Part shown: positions 31,563 to 43,741 of the stretch, piece after piece
Layout: each line of letters opens with the position of its first letter
Numbering within the stretch: the stretch's first letter is position 1
Origin: Heracleum sosnowskyi
Lineage: Eukaryota > Streptophyta > Magnoliopsida > Apiales > Apiaceae
Direction of reading: 5' to 3'
Length of the DNA: 64,000 bases
Assembly (NCBI GenBank): GCA_030848705.1
Contig: CM061240.1
Span: forward strand, 127,832,998-127,896,997
The notes under the pieces: model-generated
Told to the model about the DNA's origin: nothing
Databases searched by the model: none
Seen by the model: the letters and a program-made list of their open reading frames with translations, nothing else
Translations under genes and position numbers: made by a program

Positions 31563-32812
31563 CAATATATCTGTCAGGTTTGTTATTTCAAAATTCATTT
31601 TCTCTTGTCATTTAACTAATATTTGCTGCTAATTCTCTGTTAATATTACTTGCTTGTGTATTTAAATAACTCTGAATAATTTATTTTCTTTAAAAATATT
31701 TTTCTCATATTTTTTTTTAAGTGGAGAAATGTATTTTTATTGAAAATATATTTATTTAGAATTATTTAGATATTTTTCAGATTGTAAATATTGTTGTTTG
31801 AATTTTTCTGCAAGTTTATATTAATTTTATGCATTTCTAATATTCTGCATATTTTTCTAGGATTTATGGAATTTTCTGTGAATTTTTCTAGAATTTTATA
31901 TATTTTTCTTGCATTTTTCTTAGTTGTTCAGCATTTTCTTTTTAATATTCGGATTTTATTCTGAATTTTTTTGGTAAGTCTTCCCAGTTTTACACTAGGA
32001 AGACTACCGGGAAAACAATGTAAATTTTCTTTTTGTTTTTTGTTTTTTCCTTTTTATTTTAAGTCTTTTTCGAAGTCTTCCCAGTTTTTGAACTAGAAAG
32101 ACTATCGGGAAGACTTAAGTTTATTAGTTTATTTTTTTTCTGTTTTTCTTTTATTACTTATTTAGAAGACAATCCGGTTTGTTCTAGGAAGACTACCGGG
32201 AAGACTATTCTAAGTCTTCCCGATTGTCTTCCCAAGTCTTTTTCCTTAAAAAACGTTTGGATAGTCTTCTAAATTCAGTTTTATTTGTTTATTTCTTATA
32301 TATATAGATACACCAGTACATACGTATTTTCTTATTATCGCCTTAGCAGTTTTTCAGCTTTTCAAAACCCCCCTTTCGAATTCTCAATTTGTTTTGCAGA
32401 ATCACTGATCTTCAAGCAACATTGCTCAAGTGTTTACTTAGCAAATCATTTCTATTCTCTCAAAATCAAACCTTTTTGAGTCGAAGTGCTGTCAAAAATT
32501 CTGTTTTTCTTTCATTCCATTCGACTTGATTGTTTGTGATTTGTTAAGTGATTTTTACTTGTGTTTTTCTGATCAAAGTGGTTCTGTGATTTGAAAACTG
32601 TTCTTGGTACTGTGTGTGTTCTTGAGAATCTTTTGCCCAGTCATTTCTGTTTTTCAAAAAGTTTAAGTTCGACTTGTTAGGATCTAAAAGTTCAAATTCA
32701 TTAATTTTAATAAAATTTAATTTTGTGGATTTTTGTAATTTTAATTAATTCTAAAAATCCCTAAAATTTTATTTTTATTTAAATTAATTAAAATCTTTTT
32801 GTTTTATTTAAA
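31563..32812 (+). other. Pol-ORF3 spacer of element 1, with GAAGACT motif array
   Basis: This 1.25-kb noncoding spacer holds a second cluster of the element's repeat word at 31973-32275, for example GGAAGACTACCGGGAAGACT near 32200 and AAGTCTTCCC repeated. A TATATATATAG stretch at about 32300 and T-rich intron-like sequence precede the third reading frame. The frame could be expressed from a spliced or separately started RNA. The first 400 bases are similar to the matching part of element 2; the repeat word is not. Confidence 0.75.
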
Positions 32813-35800
32813 ATGGATCCTAATAATTTTGAATTAGTTTTAAATAATTTTGTTGGGTATTTTGATCCGGCTAGGTGTAAGGTGGAACGTTTCAGACCGT
32901 GGATTCAATTTTTAAATAGCAATACTTGTGTTAGTTATGCTATTTGTGCCAATGCACTTCTGAAAATTGATCCATTAAGGATGTTGTGTTCAAGTGCTGT
33001 TATTGCTGACAATTCAAAATCTTTTACTTTCAATATTCTCAATCAGCAATATACAGTTACTTTTGATCTATTTTGTGATGTGTTGCATTTTCCAAAGGAC
33101 AGGTTTGATCCATTACCCACTGATGATGAGTTAACACAGTTCTTTGTGAATATTCATTATCAGGGTCCCTTTCAAATGGTAAAATTGTCAAAAACTTTTG
33201 TTGTAAGGGAATGGGATCTGTTCTTTGATACTATAGCTAGGGTATTTGGTAACTGCACAAAAACAAACTTTCATTGCATTACCAGTCTTAATCAATACAT
33301 TGCCTATGCTATAGTATTTGGTCGTAGATTGAACTTTGCTGAGATTCTGTGGAACCTTTTGCTCAACAGGCTTGCTCACTCTAGGAGAGATTCTGATAAT
33401 GGTGTGAAAGTAAGGTGTTGGTACCCTCGCTTTCTAACTCTTATCATTAATCATCTTCTCACTGCTGAGCAGGTAGAACTGTTTCGAGAAGCTAGATTTG
33501 AAACCTCTCCAACCACAGACACCAAATTCTACACTAGACTTGATGTCTCATCCAAATTTACCACCATACCTGTTCTTGTTTCACCATTCATGAGACAATT
33601 CATTAATCTTCCTATCTTTGGTGAACAAGTTCCCGAACCACATCCAGTACCACTGCAGGTAGTTATTCCTAACCTTGGTTCTTCTTCTGGTACTTCAATT
33701 GAAACCCAAGTGGTTGTTAGGGCTGACCCAGAGATTGTAGATCCACAGTCTCTGACCCAGGTCATAGAGCCAAACAGAGAGTCAAACACTCCTGAAACAC
33801 AATCTGAGCCTAATGTACAAACCAGTTCAAGAAATGTTAGTGATATAGCTGAAATGAGTGTTCCCACAGCTCTGTCTCCACCCTTAAAGAAAAGAAAAAC
33901 CTATAGGGAGACAACTGTTAGCCCATCTGTATCCTCTCAAAAGGATATGGACATTGATATGGCCACTACACAGTCTCTGGAGACATCCTCTCAACAGGGT
34001 GGATCTATTGAAATTCGCCATCGGGCCATGGCATCTTGTACTGAGTCAAGCACACTCCCATTACTCACAATGGGAGAAGATATCCATTTAGATGACACTC
34101 AGGACACCATGTCAGGAGAGCACTTTACTTTTGACTTTGAAACAGTGCCTACCATAGTTACGGTAGAAGTGCCTTCACAGGCATCTGAGGGAAAATCTGA
34201 TTCTTCGCCAACTCAAATAGAATCATTTTCTCCCCTCCCAGAGGGAACATCTCTGGCTCCCCTAAGGGATTTTCCACTCGCAGTTTTTACTGGAGAAAGT
34301 GGAAGGCAACCTAATGAATCCAACACTGAAGCAATTCAGTTTCAAATTCAATCTGATTTGGAATTCATTGGGGATTGGGATTCGCGAACTCCCATTGCAC
34401 CACCACTGACCTCTCTTGAAGGGGCTAGGGTGATTTTTACTGCAGGTACATCCACTGAGAATCTAGACAGACAGTTAGTGGTGAGAGATATGAGTCAAAC
34501 ACCGAGTGAAACACAAGCACGTGAGTTGAGTGAAACACCACTGAGAGCAATTGAAGTGAGTGCACACACTGACACAAACACTGCTTTGTTAAAACAGCTA
34601 GCTGATCTACAGAAGAAGTTGCAAGAGACCCAGGCTGAAAACACAATTCTAAAAGCACAAGTGGTTGCACAATCTGCCACCTCTGTATCAAATCAGCTGG
34701 GTACTGTGAAAGATGACCTACAAGGATTGAAGAATAATCTCCTCCCGAAGCTGAATTCAATCCAACAATCTCAAGTACTAGTGGCTTCAGACATCTCTGA
34801 TCTTACAATGTCAAATGCTCAAATATCAGAGAGTGTCAGGGAGATAGCTGCCATTTCTACCAAGGTGGACTTTATTCTGCAAACAGCTGATGAAAATCAA
34901 AAGTTTAATGAAGAAAGGATTTTCAAGATAGAAGGAGGAATGGAGCATCTGAATGAAGGTATGAAGCACTTGTATAATATGATCAAGAATTCACATCAAC
35001 CTTCTGAAGAGCAAAGAATTTTCTTTGAGGGAGATGATGAGGATGAGGATGATGCTGATGAAAGAGGAGATAGAGGAGAGATAAGGAGAACATCTGAGGT
35101 GAATCCTAGGGCTTCCACAGCTCGAACTGTAGAGGATTCCTCAACTAAGGGGGAGAATGTGGAGAAACAAAGAGGAGGAGAAGCTGGAGGTTCTGGTTCT
35201 GTAAAGGACAAAGGAAAGCAGAGGTTAACTTTTTCTGATGCTGACTACTATCAAGGTGAACAGGGAGATTTTGACAATATTGAATCTGAAGAAAACCCTG
35301 AAGATATCTTTGGTGAAGTGGAGGTTGAAGGAGAGGCTGACTATGCTGACTGGGAAGATGAACCTGAAGTGGATCCTGCCTTTGAAGCTGAGCTGTTAAG
35401 ACAGAAAGCTGATCTAAAGAGAAGAGAGGAGGAGAATGCTAAAGTTTCTGACATCATTTCAAAGCATCTAGTTATCCAAAAAGCGGAACATCAAGAAAAG
35501 CAACGGCTTCATGATATAAAGGTCAAGGACAGGAAGTTATATGTGAGGCTGAAGCTTGGAGTAGAATGGGATAGAGCTAGAGAGATGTTTTCACATCCAA
35601 CAGGTTCAGATAATGATGGAAAGTTTTTTAGCATGTTGGAAAGATACAAGAAGGTCAATCCAGACAACACAGTATATATGAAAGCTCTTCATGCAGAGAT
35701 TTCAAGGATTTCAACTGGATATGACAGAGTTAGAGAGGAGTTGAAGATCTATGTTTATACTCATAATGAGGGAACTTTCTTAGTGTCTCTCAATCTTCTG

Positions 35801-36265
35801 GAAAGCAGAACTCTCTCTGAACTATGGGTCTTCATGTGCAAGGTAAAAAGAACTTCTCCATTAGCTGAGCTGTTGCATGATCAGCTAAGAGACTTTGCAA
35901 TGAAAGCTAGTCCACAAGTGGTGGAAGTGCCTTATGAAGTAAAAATTTTTAAAGGAAGGGCACTTCAGACTTGTGGTGTGGATCCAATATCTCTGAAGGA
36001 TTTTCCTGCCAAGCATCTTGTCTACTTGGAGAACATGTTGAGGACTTCAGGATTTGCTACACAAGAGAAGACAGAAGTTGCTGATTTGATTCAAGACTAT
36101 TGCATAGCAAATATCAAAAGATATCATCAAATGAAGAATAGGCTGAAGAAAGTCACAACTCAACCTGTCAGACCTAGTGGCATTACTTCTGAATCTGATC
36201 GTGTTCTGGACAAGGATTTGCTTGAAGCACTTGAAGAAGGAGAGATGATTGAGTCTGAAATTTGA
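32813..36265 (+). CDS. Third reading frame (so-called env-like) of copia element 1
   Basis: The frame encodes 1150 residues from AAAATGGAT. Genes at this position in SIRE/Maximus elements are often called envelope-like, but I see no signal peptide and no convincing membrane helix. Residues 1-270 form a folded, Phe/Leu-rich domain (NNFVGYFDP, FRPWIQFLNS, RCWYPRFLTLIINHLL). Residues about 270-590 are Ser/Thr/Pro/Glu-rich and carry PLKKRKTY (about 357), a nuclear-localisation-like patch. Residues about 590-625 (LADLQKKLQETQAEN) and 680-730 look like coiled coil. A strongly acidic linker (GDDEDEDDADE, about 738) is followed by a charged helical C-terminal domain (about 870-1130). A structural or nuclear regulatory role fits at least as well as a membrane role. 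Homologue: 45405-48883. Confidence 0.85.
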   Translation: MDPNNFELVLNNFVGYFDPARCKVERFRPWIQFLNSNTCVSYAICANALLKIDPLRMLCSSAVIADNSKSFTFNILNQQYTVTFDLFCDVLHFPKDRFDPLPTDDELTQFFVNIHYQGPFQMVKLSKTFVVREWDLFFDTIARVFGNCTKTNFHCITSLNQYIAYAIVFGRRLNFAEILWNLLLNRLAHSRRDSDNGVKVRCWYPRFLTLIINHLLTAEQVELFREARFETSPTTDTKFYTRLDVSSKFTTIPVLVSPFMRQFINLPIFGEQVPEPHPVPLQVVIPNLGSSSGTSIETQVVVRADPEIVDPQSLTQVIEPNRESNTPETQSEPNVQTSSRNVSDIAEMSVPTALSPPLKKRKTYRETTVSPSVSSQKDMDIDMATTQSLETSSQQGGSIEIRHRAMASCTESSTLPLLTMGEDIHLDDTQDTMSGEHFTFDFETVPTIVTVEVPSQASEGKSDSSPTQIESFSPLPEGTSLAPLRDFPLAVFTGESGRQPNESNTEAIQFQIQSDLEFIGDWDSRTPIAPPLTSLEGARVIFTAGTSTENLDRQLVVRDMSQTPSETQARELSETPLRAIEVSAHTDTNTALLKQLADLQKKLQETQAENTILKAQVVAQSATSVSNQLGTVKDDLQGLKNNLLPKLNSIQQSQVLVASDISDLTMSNAQISESVREIAAISTKVDFILQTADENQKFNEERIFKIEGGMEHLNEGMKHLYNMIKNSHQPSEEQRIFFEGDDEDEDDADERGDRGEIRRTSEVNPRASTARTVEDSSTKGENVEKQRGGEAGGSGSVKDKGKQRLTFSDADYYQGEQGDFDNIESEENPEDIFGEVEVEGEADYADWEDEPEVDPAFEAELLRQKADLKRREEENAKVSDIISKHLVIQKAEHQEKQRLHDIKVKDRKLYVRLKLGVEWDRAREMFSHPTGSDNDGKFFSMLERYKKVNPDNTVYMKALHAEISRISTGYDRVREELKIYVYTHNEGTFLVSLNLLESRTLSELWVFMCKVKRTSPLAELLHDQLRDFAMKASPQVVEVPYEVKIFKGRALQTCGVDPISLKDFPAKHLVYLENMLRTSGFATQEKTEVADLIQDYCIANIKRYHQMKNRLKKVTTQPVRPSGITSESDRVLDKDLLEALEEGEMIESEI

Positions 36266-36520
36266 AGAAGCTCTGTTTGTAAATATTAAATGTTTAGAGC
36301 TTAGGTGATTCAAGATAGGATAAATGTATTCATATGTTCAGTCTAGAGGAACATCTATCTTGTATTTATCGTTACTGTTTGAATCTGGAAATTGTTATAT
36401 TTAATCCAGAACTTTTTATTATTTGCTTGGCTCTTAAAAGTCTTATCTTTTCTTGTTTTAGTTGAGTTATCCTCTAGAGGTATTTGGTTGTTATTGTCTA
36501 ACAAACAAATAGGGGGAGAT
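36266..36520 (+). other. Element 1 3' noncoding region and polypurine tract
   Basis: No gene is present. AATAGGGGGAGAT at about 36508-36520 is the purine-rich primer site directly before the right LTR. Confidence 0.85.
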
Positions 36521-37829
36521 TGAAAGGCATATGTCTAGTCCTATTTGTAAACACCGAGGATTCTACTCAACTTTAATTAAGATGTAATAAGTAAATAATA
36601 AAAATCAAATGTCACAGGAATCTCAGAAGGTTATATCTGTCAAAGAATGAAGATTAAAGTCATCTACAGACTTGAAGTGATTCTACATTGAAAGAAGCTC
36701 AATTTATTGATCAAGCCTCAATGAAGTATTCAAGCTCAGTGGATTTATTAAAGTGACAGAGATTTCAAGTGGTGACAGAAAAAGATACTGATTACGGAGT
36801 TCTTGAATGAGAAGGAAGTGAATCACTGCTTAAAGTCAAATAGATAAAGAACAAACATTGTCGTTAGTCACTCATGAACCAGACAGTGCATCGAGTGTCA
36901 ACGTACTATTGTGTTTGTTATTTATCTAAGTTTTTAGTGATTCTGGAATTAATTAAGAAGTCAACTAATTCTATTTATTCTCTTATAAATAATTAATATT
37001 ATTAAGTATATTATTTATTAAATTAATTCTGCAAAGAATTAATTTAATACATAATTTATTTAGTTAATTATTTAAATTAGAATATATTTGAACTAGGAAG
37101 ACTTAGGATTGAACTAGGAAGACTTAGTTCTTTGAACTAGGAAGACTACCAAGGCTGTCTTCCCGATTGTCTTCCTAGGCCAAACCACTGTCTTCCCGGT
37201 TGTCTTCTAAGTACAAACCTTGTCTTCCCGAAAGTCTTCCAAGGCAAATTTGTTAGTTTTCCAGAAAGTCTTCCAATTACTTTCTGCAGTGGATTGGCGC
37301 GTGAAGAAAAGGAACAAGTGGTTTGTATAAAGAAAAACAAGGCAGTTGACAAAAGAACATACACAGCAGAAAAGAAACAGAAGATAAGAAAACAAACATT
37401 CCATTGAAAGCTCTTCTTAAATTCTTCAACTGCAAAGCACTAATTTCTGGCCAGTGATTTAATTCTTGACAAGTTCTTATCATTAAATTCATAAGAATCA
37501 TTTCACTTGTACTGCTTTAGCTTTCTAGCGGATCATAATCCCTAGATTTTATATCGAACTACTTTTTAGTATTCGATCCTTTTTATTACAAAAATAGATA
37601 AATTCATGTCGAATTTATTCTAGATTTGTTTTATTAAGTTCTTTGTAATCAGTGATCAAAGTTGTAACACTCCTCAAGTTTAATAGAGTTTCTATTTAAC
37701 TTGAATATTGTTTCAGTTTTTATTCCGCACTAATTTGTTCTAAACAGTTAAATCTTTTAAAGGACAAATTCGATAAAACGGTATAGTTTGTATTCAACCC
37801 CCCTTCTACAAACTTATCAGGACCTAACA
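36521..37829 (+). repeat. Copia element 1 right LTR
   Basis: It has the same length as the left LTR (1309 bp) and the same text in every stretch that I compared, including the GAAGACT motif array at 37092-37283. It ends CCTAACA before the AGATA duplication. Confidence 0.95.
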
Positions 37830-38246
37830 AGATACCATATCCATTTATACACCATTACAAATCAAAAAAAATTCCATATATCATGTCATATCAATTAATA
37901 AAATTTTTGATCAAGATTTTGAGATATTTAGCATTATTTTATAATAAAATATTTGTTCGAGAATGAAACAATTATATATATCAACCAATTATAGGGGTAT
38001 TACGTATGTAAAATACCATAATTAAATTAAATAATACATTAATATATTTCCAACATGTCCCAAAGTGGACATTATAATAAATTTGGATTAGTGATAATGT
38101 ATACTATATTCCTAAAATTGAAACATTAGGTCGGTTAGTCGGTGTATCTCTTCCCTTGATTGATTAATCTAATATATCATATATTTATCATTTCTCTTTT
38201 TTCTAAAAATATAAATAATAATTAATCAGTAACTTTTTTCAGTTAA

Positions 38247-39532
38247 TGTAACAGCCCAACTTTTTGGACTATTATTCTAAATCAAAACTATAAATAAAGT
38301 ACTATACAATGACAATTACAGACAGAAGCGTGACAATGGTTCTATTACAAAAATATCTATGACAAAAGCGCATCTCTATTCCGAACCTAAGATCCTCGAA
38401 CTCGAAAGCACATCCACTCGATCTTAACTCGAACCTGAAAATTGTAAGGAATGAGCCATACAGCCCAGCAAGAAACCAATCGATCCAACTAGTCGGGCAA
38501 ATAACATTTATACATACAAGATAATACGATTTTCAATACGATACAATAATAATACACAATACATAACTTTCGATTCACATATTCTTATTCTTATTCGATA
38601 AATACGATACCACATAACAACAATAACTCGAAACCCAAAATTCATGCCACGATCACTACAACCCGGTGATAACGGTCCTAAATTTTCAAAAAAACTGTCA
38701 CTATAACCCGGTGACTCGGTCCTTATTCTTATTCGATGTTTTCACAAACCATGGCACAAATCAGAATCTCAAGACTATTATTGATTACACATAACACATA
38801 TCAAATAATATATATCACTTCAAAATATATCATCACTAAGCCCAAGTTTATATAATCAAAATACACACACAACACATAGTTTTGGAAAACACTAGGAAAA
38901 TCGATCGGAAACTTACCTCAACACATCCTAGATCATGTACCCAATTCTGATCAGTTCTGTTTTTAGCCATTTTGACACTCTAAACAATGTTTTCATTTAA
39001 AACTCAAAGGATGAAAGTCGTAGAGAATGAAAAGTCATTTCTTAAAAGATATGACTTATCAGAATCGGACTTATAACGAATCGGGAATTAAATAAAACGT
39101 CCGCTGAATTTAAACAGAAACTGAAAAACAAGATCTGAACATGTTTTGTGATTTTAAGAACGGTTCAGAGCATAATCTGGAAACACACTATGAAATAGAA
39201 GTTGTAGGAAATTGAAAGAACTTTCAGAAAAGTCCAGAATCATCAAATTCAGACTTCCGATGAATATTCTACGAACAAGACAGCTGATTTCTGTATATAT
39301 AAAAGCCCTACGAATTTTGAGTAAAAAGATTAGGAAGAAGACTATGATGTTTATATAATGATACAAAACCCTAACTCCAGACCTACAACTTAACTATATC
39401 CAAATCTGATCCATATTTTAGGCCCATTAGTCTAATTTAATTTTAAATCTTAATCTATATCAAATTTTAATCTTTTTTTTTCTTCTAATTATTCTTTTAT
39501 TATTATTAATCTAAATATCACGGGATATTACA
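38247..39532. mobile_element. Solo LTR, probably Ty3/gypsy
   Basis: A 1286-bp insertion starts TGTAACAGCCC, ends GGGATATTACA, and is flanked by the 5-bp duplication GTTAA (38242-38246 and 39533-39537). TGTAAYRYCCC ends are typical of chromovirus-type gypsy LTRs. The first copy of the segment (near 14820) lacks it. No internal retroelement sequence remains, so it formed by LTR-LTR recombination. An open frame at 39154-39366 on the minus strand is not supported as a gene. Confidence 0.85.
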
Positions 39533-40205
39533 GTTAAAATACAATATATATTCTATTTGTTCTAACTAAAATCAATCAATTAACTTTTTCAGTTAAAACA
39601 CATATCTTTTTACTTTCTCAAATAAAATCTCTGTTTTTCCAAAAATATCACCGATAATAAATATGTGTATATATACAATTATTATTAGATAATCTATACC
39701 GAAACATTAAAAGTTTTGGTCGGTCGGTATTTGGGCCAGACCTATCTATAATTTGGGTTGGTCTTATATATAATCAATTTATTTATAAACATTTGTTTTT
39801 TTCAGCTAAAATACATTACTTATTTTATCTATTTTTCTAACTAAAACAACTCATTTTCTAAAAATAAAATAAGTAATATATATATATATAATGGTAATAT
39901 TATTACATATTTATAACTGATTAGCTTTTTCAGCTAAAACACATTATATGTTTTACATTTTCTAACTAAAACAACTCATGTTCTAAACATAACACATGCA
40001 AAATAAATATGTAATCGTAATATTGTTATATATAATTATTAATAAATAACTACTTACCCTTTTCAGCTAAATACGTAACTTTTTTTATTTTTTCTAACTT
40101 AAACAACTAATTTTTCTAAAAGTAACGCGAGCAACTTATACATATAAAGGTAATATAATTTTCTATTTTCTAATTTAAACAACTAATTTTCTAAAAGTAA
40201 CACGG

Positions 40206-40208
<3 letters not shown>

Positions 40209-40248
<40 letters not shown>
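40209..40248. repeat. (AT)n microsatellite, left part
   Basis: A perfect AT run of about 40 bases. With the second run at 40647-40697 it brackets a TIR element. Confidence 0.92.
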
Positions 40249-40249
<1 letters not shown>

Positions 40250-40251
<2 letters not shown>

Positions 40252-40643
40252 ATTGCTCGATGAAGAACACTCTTATATAAAGAACAATAAAGAACACCAT
40301 AGAATCTTACATAAATTGCATGTTGATTCTAATTTTCTAACCAAAAAAGGTTTATTACGAATAAAAATAGAATCTAACAAAAAATTAGAATCAAATAAAT
40401 CATGATTACATGTAATTTCATTGTGATAAATATATATACAAGATTCTGTACTGGATTCTATACTGGATTATATGTAATGTTTAATTTTTAAATTTAGATG
40501 AAATTCTACGTTAAATTCGACATGTTAGGCTTATTGTTGTTCAATTTTATGATTCGAATTTAAAAAAATCAAATTTTATGAAAAATAAATTGTTTATGAT
40601 GATGTTATTTATTGTTCTTAATATAAGGTGTTCTTCCTAGTGC

Positions 40644-40646
<3 letters not shown>
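40250..40646. mobile_element. MITE inserted in an AT microsatellite
   Basis: The left end TTGCTCGATGAAGAACAC and the inward-read right end TTGCACTAGGAAGAACACC are inverted, and the following AAGAACAATAAA occurs at both ends. The interior is noncoding. Both sides are TA repeats, so the element split one microsatellite. Confidence 0.7.

Positions 40647-40697
<51 letters not shown>
40647..40697. repeat. (TA)n microsatellite, right part
   Basis: A TA run of about 50 bases directly right of the MITE. Confidence 0.92.
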
Positions 40698-40700
<3 letters not shown>

Positions 40701-41390
40701 TGTAATATAATTTTATATAATTCTTAATAAGTAACTAACTGTCTTTTTAAGGACATTGTATGTTTTATATTTTTTAATTGAAACAACTCATATTGAAATT
40801 AAAAATAACATAGGCAAAATATAGAAATAATGATAATATTATTATATTAAACTTATAAAATCCATTTTTAATATAATTTTTTATAATATTCAATTTAATT
40901 AAGATAATTAATAAAAAAATAAAAGTAATAGCATATGTTAAAAGAAACTCGGCACATTAGAGGGCACATATTTTGTTATTTGCACTTTAGTCCCTCTTAG
41001 ATTGTTTAAGAGCAAATAAATACTAACCGTTAGATCTATTATTTAAAAATATTTTTCAGTTTTAATATCTAAAATACTAATAAAGATTACGTCAACAATT
41101 TATTAAATTAAAATACTTATATTGTTAGATATATAAATCCAATTTATTATATACACATATAAATATATATTAAAATTTCATCAAAAAAGACATAATTACA
41201 AAAATCTAAATAAAAATAATAATATATTAAAGAAAACCGTGCATCGTACGCGATATAAGCTAATATCATTTAAAATTTAAAGTCTACAAAATTTGTGTCT
41301 TAAAATTTTAATACAAATTAAATAAAAAGTTATATAATATTAAGAAAAAAATTATACATCACACTGGTTCTAAACTAGCATATATAAAGT

Positions 41391-42190
41391 GGGTCCTGGT
41401 CCCTGACAATCGATTGTCAGGGATCAATTAATGAACAATCGGTTTTCTGATCGTTGGATGAAATTTTCAACGACTAAGATTATAAAAAAAAAAATTAACC
41501 ACTCCGCTATAATTTTTTGCGGAGCCTCTACTCTCCGCTATAAATGATCACGGAGTGGACGAATGACAAAAAATATACCAAATAGACTCCGCTGTTAATT
41601 TTCGCAGAGGTGTCAAATTAGGGTTCTTCTCAAAAGCTTCAGAAATCTTCGTCAATCTGCCATTAAGCAACCTGAAAATAAGATTCTTTCACTCCTTAAC
41701 CATCATCATTATTACTATTATCGATCCCCCACCAATCTGCACAGCCCCTAACCTATTCATATCTGTTAAATTATCATCATCTTGTACCTCAAAACAAACC
41801 CCCTACGAAACCTAACCCCCAATTTAAAACCCTAAATTGAGAGTTTACCTGTTAGTAATGGTTATACTCTAGACTGAATTCGTTGGAATTGCGGTGATTT
41901 ATGCTCACAGTGAGTCATCCTTTTGCACTTGTAGCGCATCTTAGTGAGAAAAGAGGAAGAAGAGAAAGAAAAGGTATGTAAAATGTTCGATTGTTTCTCG
42001 AAAAAATTTCGTGGACTGTTGATTATGCTCCGCAAAATTTTTCCGAGGAGCCTCTTGTTTCTGCGGAAAATATTAGAAGAGCGACTGAAAATCAGGGATT
42101 AATCTGGACCATTCAGTGTTTAATTCCACGATTGAAATACCGATTATTCGTTAACTGATCCCAATAATCGATTGTCAGGGACCAGGACCC
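41391..42190. mobile_element. TIR DNA element, noncoding (hAT-like target duplication)
   Basis: Inverted ends begin GGGTCCTGGTCCCTGACAAT on the left and, read inward from the right, the same 20 bases, extending to about 25. The flanks TATAAAGT (41383-41390) and TATAAATT (42192-42199) suggest an 8-bp duplication with one change. Each end also has an internal palindrome (CTGACAATCGATTGTCAG). The interior includes exon-like text (GAGGAAGAAGAGAAAG before GTATGT near 41970) and repeated CTCCGCTATAA phrases, but no definable gene. Confidence 0.78.
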
Positions 42191-42334
42191 GTATAAATTA
42201 CCGCACTATATAAAGCTAGTATATATGTCTGCAACATTTGTATGAGTACCTTTTGGTAAAACACCCACGTCACACATGGCTGGCTATCTGGTATTTTGTT
42301 CAGCTCAACTGCAAACAATAATATGGCTTACGAG

Positions 42335-42690
42335 AGGTGTTTTTCAACCCAATTTATGAACTCAACTTATAACTTATATATTGATAAGTTGAATGTTAAT
42401 AATGGGATACATTTTTCTAAACTCTTATTACTTGATTTATTTATTTTTTAACAATTTATATTTATATTTTTGTATTTTTAAATATTTTTTTAATTTAAAA
42501 TGCAAGTGTTGAAATTATTGTATTTAATAATTATTTTTTCAAATTTAATTTAGCAAACTCTTAACTAACTTATAAGTAAATTTATCCAAACACCCGTTTA
42601 ACTTATAAGAAATCATCAACTTGTCACTTATATATCACTTTCTCATTTTAAACTATAAATTAACTTTTTTGTGATAACCCAAACACGCAC
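42335..42690. mobile_element. AT-rich MITE of the GTTTGGATAAATTT family
   Basis: The left end GGTGTTTTTCAACCCAA and the inward-read right end GTGCGTGTTTGGGTTATC are imperfectly inverted. Copy 1 lacks an insertion between CAAACAATAATA and TATATTTGAAC. A related stretch in the opposite orientation lies at 15770-16445. Confidence 0.6.
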
Positions 42691-43741
42691 TATATTTGAA
42701 CTATTTGTCAGAAAGTTTAAGATATCGAAGGAAAATTAAACTAGATTTGTTTGTGCAGTGTTGATCTAGAAATTAGACAAAATATTTGGATACATGATAC
42801 TCTTCCGTCACTACTCAACTGTTCAATTTAATTTATCTATTCAATTTGACTTTTAAATGATCCGAGTTTGATTAAAATTTGTACAAATTATATAATTCAT
42901 GAGAATAAGAAAATTAAATCATTAAAAACTGAATCTAGTCAATTTCAAATTGTAATTTTCAATTTTTAAAATGATAAAAAAATAACTTTTAGTCTTTAAT
43001 ATAAATTAATCGATTTAACCACTGAAATTACTACAAATTAGGGAGAGAGAGTAATAATTTTACTCTATATTTTTGTTTAAAAAATGATTTACACATTTTC
43101 TTTTCTGAAATGTTCTTTTCTAACAATAAACAAGTATTAGATTTTGTTGTCATAATCACAATAAAACTTAAAAAGGATTTTACCAACAAAAACACATGTT
43201 TATGATAAGCAATGGTGATGTGTATTTTTAGAGAGATGTAAACGAACCGAACTGTTCATGAATAAACTCGAACTCAGTATAATAAAGCTTCAGTTCGTGT
43301 TAAGAACTTGAACTCGATCACAAAAATATGTGCTTAAGCTAGCAACGGGAGACAAACTATTAGTATGTGCGGCTCTAGCTCGACTCATACTCGAATCGTT
43401 AAAACTCGACAAATATCACATATATCCTAATTTTTTGGTGTATTTTTAATATTTTGAGTTTAAAATTACAATCAAAATATCTAATTCGCGAATCTTTCAG
43501 GCATAATCAATTAAAATTTAATTTGGATTTGGATTTGAGTCGAAACTGATAATTAATTGTGTCAAACGAGTTTGAACCTCTTTTCTTTTCTTTTGTACGA
43601 TATTGTTACGTTCACGAGTTGTTCATTAAGGGTTCAAGTGTGGCTCAAGACGTTTTTGTTCAATAAGAGCTCGAGTGTAAATTGATTTGTTAATGAGTTT
43701 GAGTTCGAGGTCGGCGAGAATTTTTATACAATAAAAATGGT

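Larger units (their letters stand above)
24658..37829 (+). mobile_element. SIRE/Maximus-like Ty1/copia element 1, apparently intact
   Basis: This is a 13,172-bp element with two 1309-bp LTRs and a perfect 5-bp target duplication AGATA (24653-24657 and 37830-37834). Order: LTR, methionine-tRNA-type primer site, gag, pol (protease-integrase-reverse transcriptase-RNase H), long spacer, third reading frame, polypurine tract, LTR. The pol order is Ty1/copia, and the large gag plus a third gene after pol point to the SIRE/Maximus lineage. I found no difference between the LTRs and no broken gene, so insertion was recent. It may be autonomous. Confidence 0.95.
39693..41263 (+). mobile_element. Non-autonomous Helitron
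   Basis: It starts TCTATACCGAAACATTAAAAG after A (39692) and ends GTGCATCGTACGCGATATAAGCTAA before T (41264). The unfilled site GATAA|TATCATTT is inferred from copy 1 (14986-15300), where a Stowaway MITE occupies the same spot. The interior is AT-rich with repeated TTTTTCAGCTAAAA phrases and two (TA)n tracts. No Rep/helicase is encoded. Confidence 0.82.

Noticed and set aside
32813..36265. Reading the third frame as a retroviral-type envelope gene
   Set aside because: No signal peptide, membrane helix or cleavage-like site is visible. The label would rest only on gene position.
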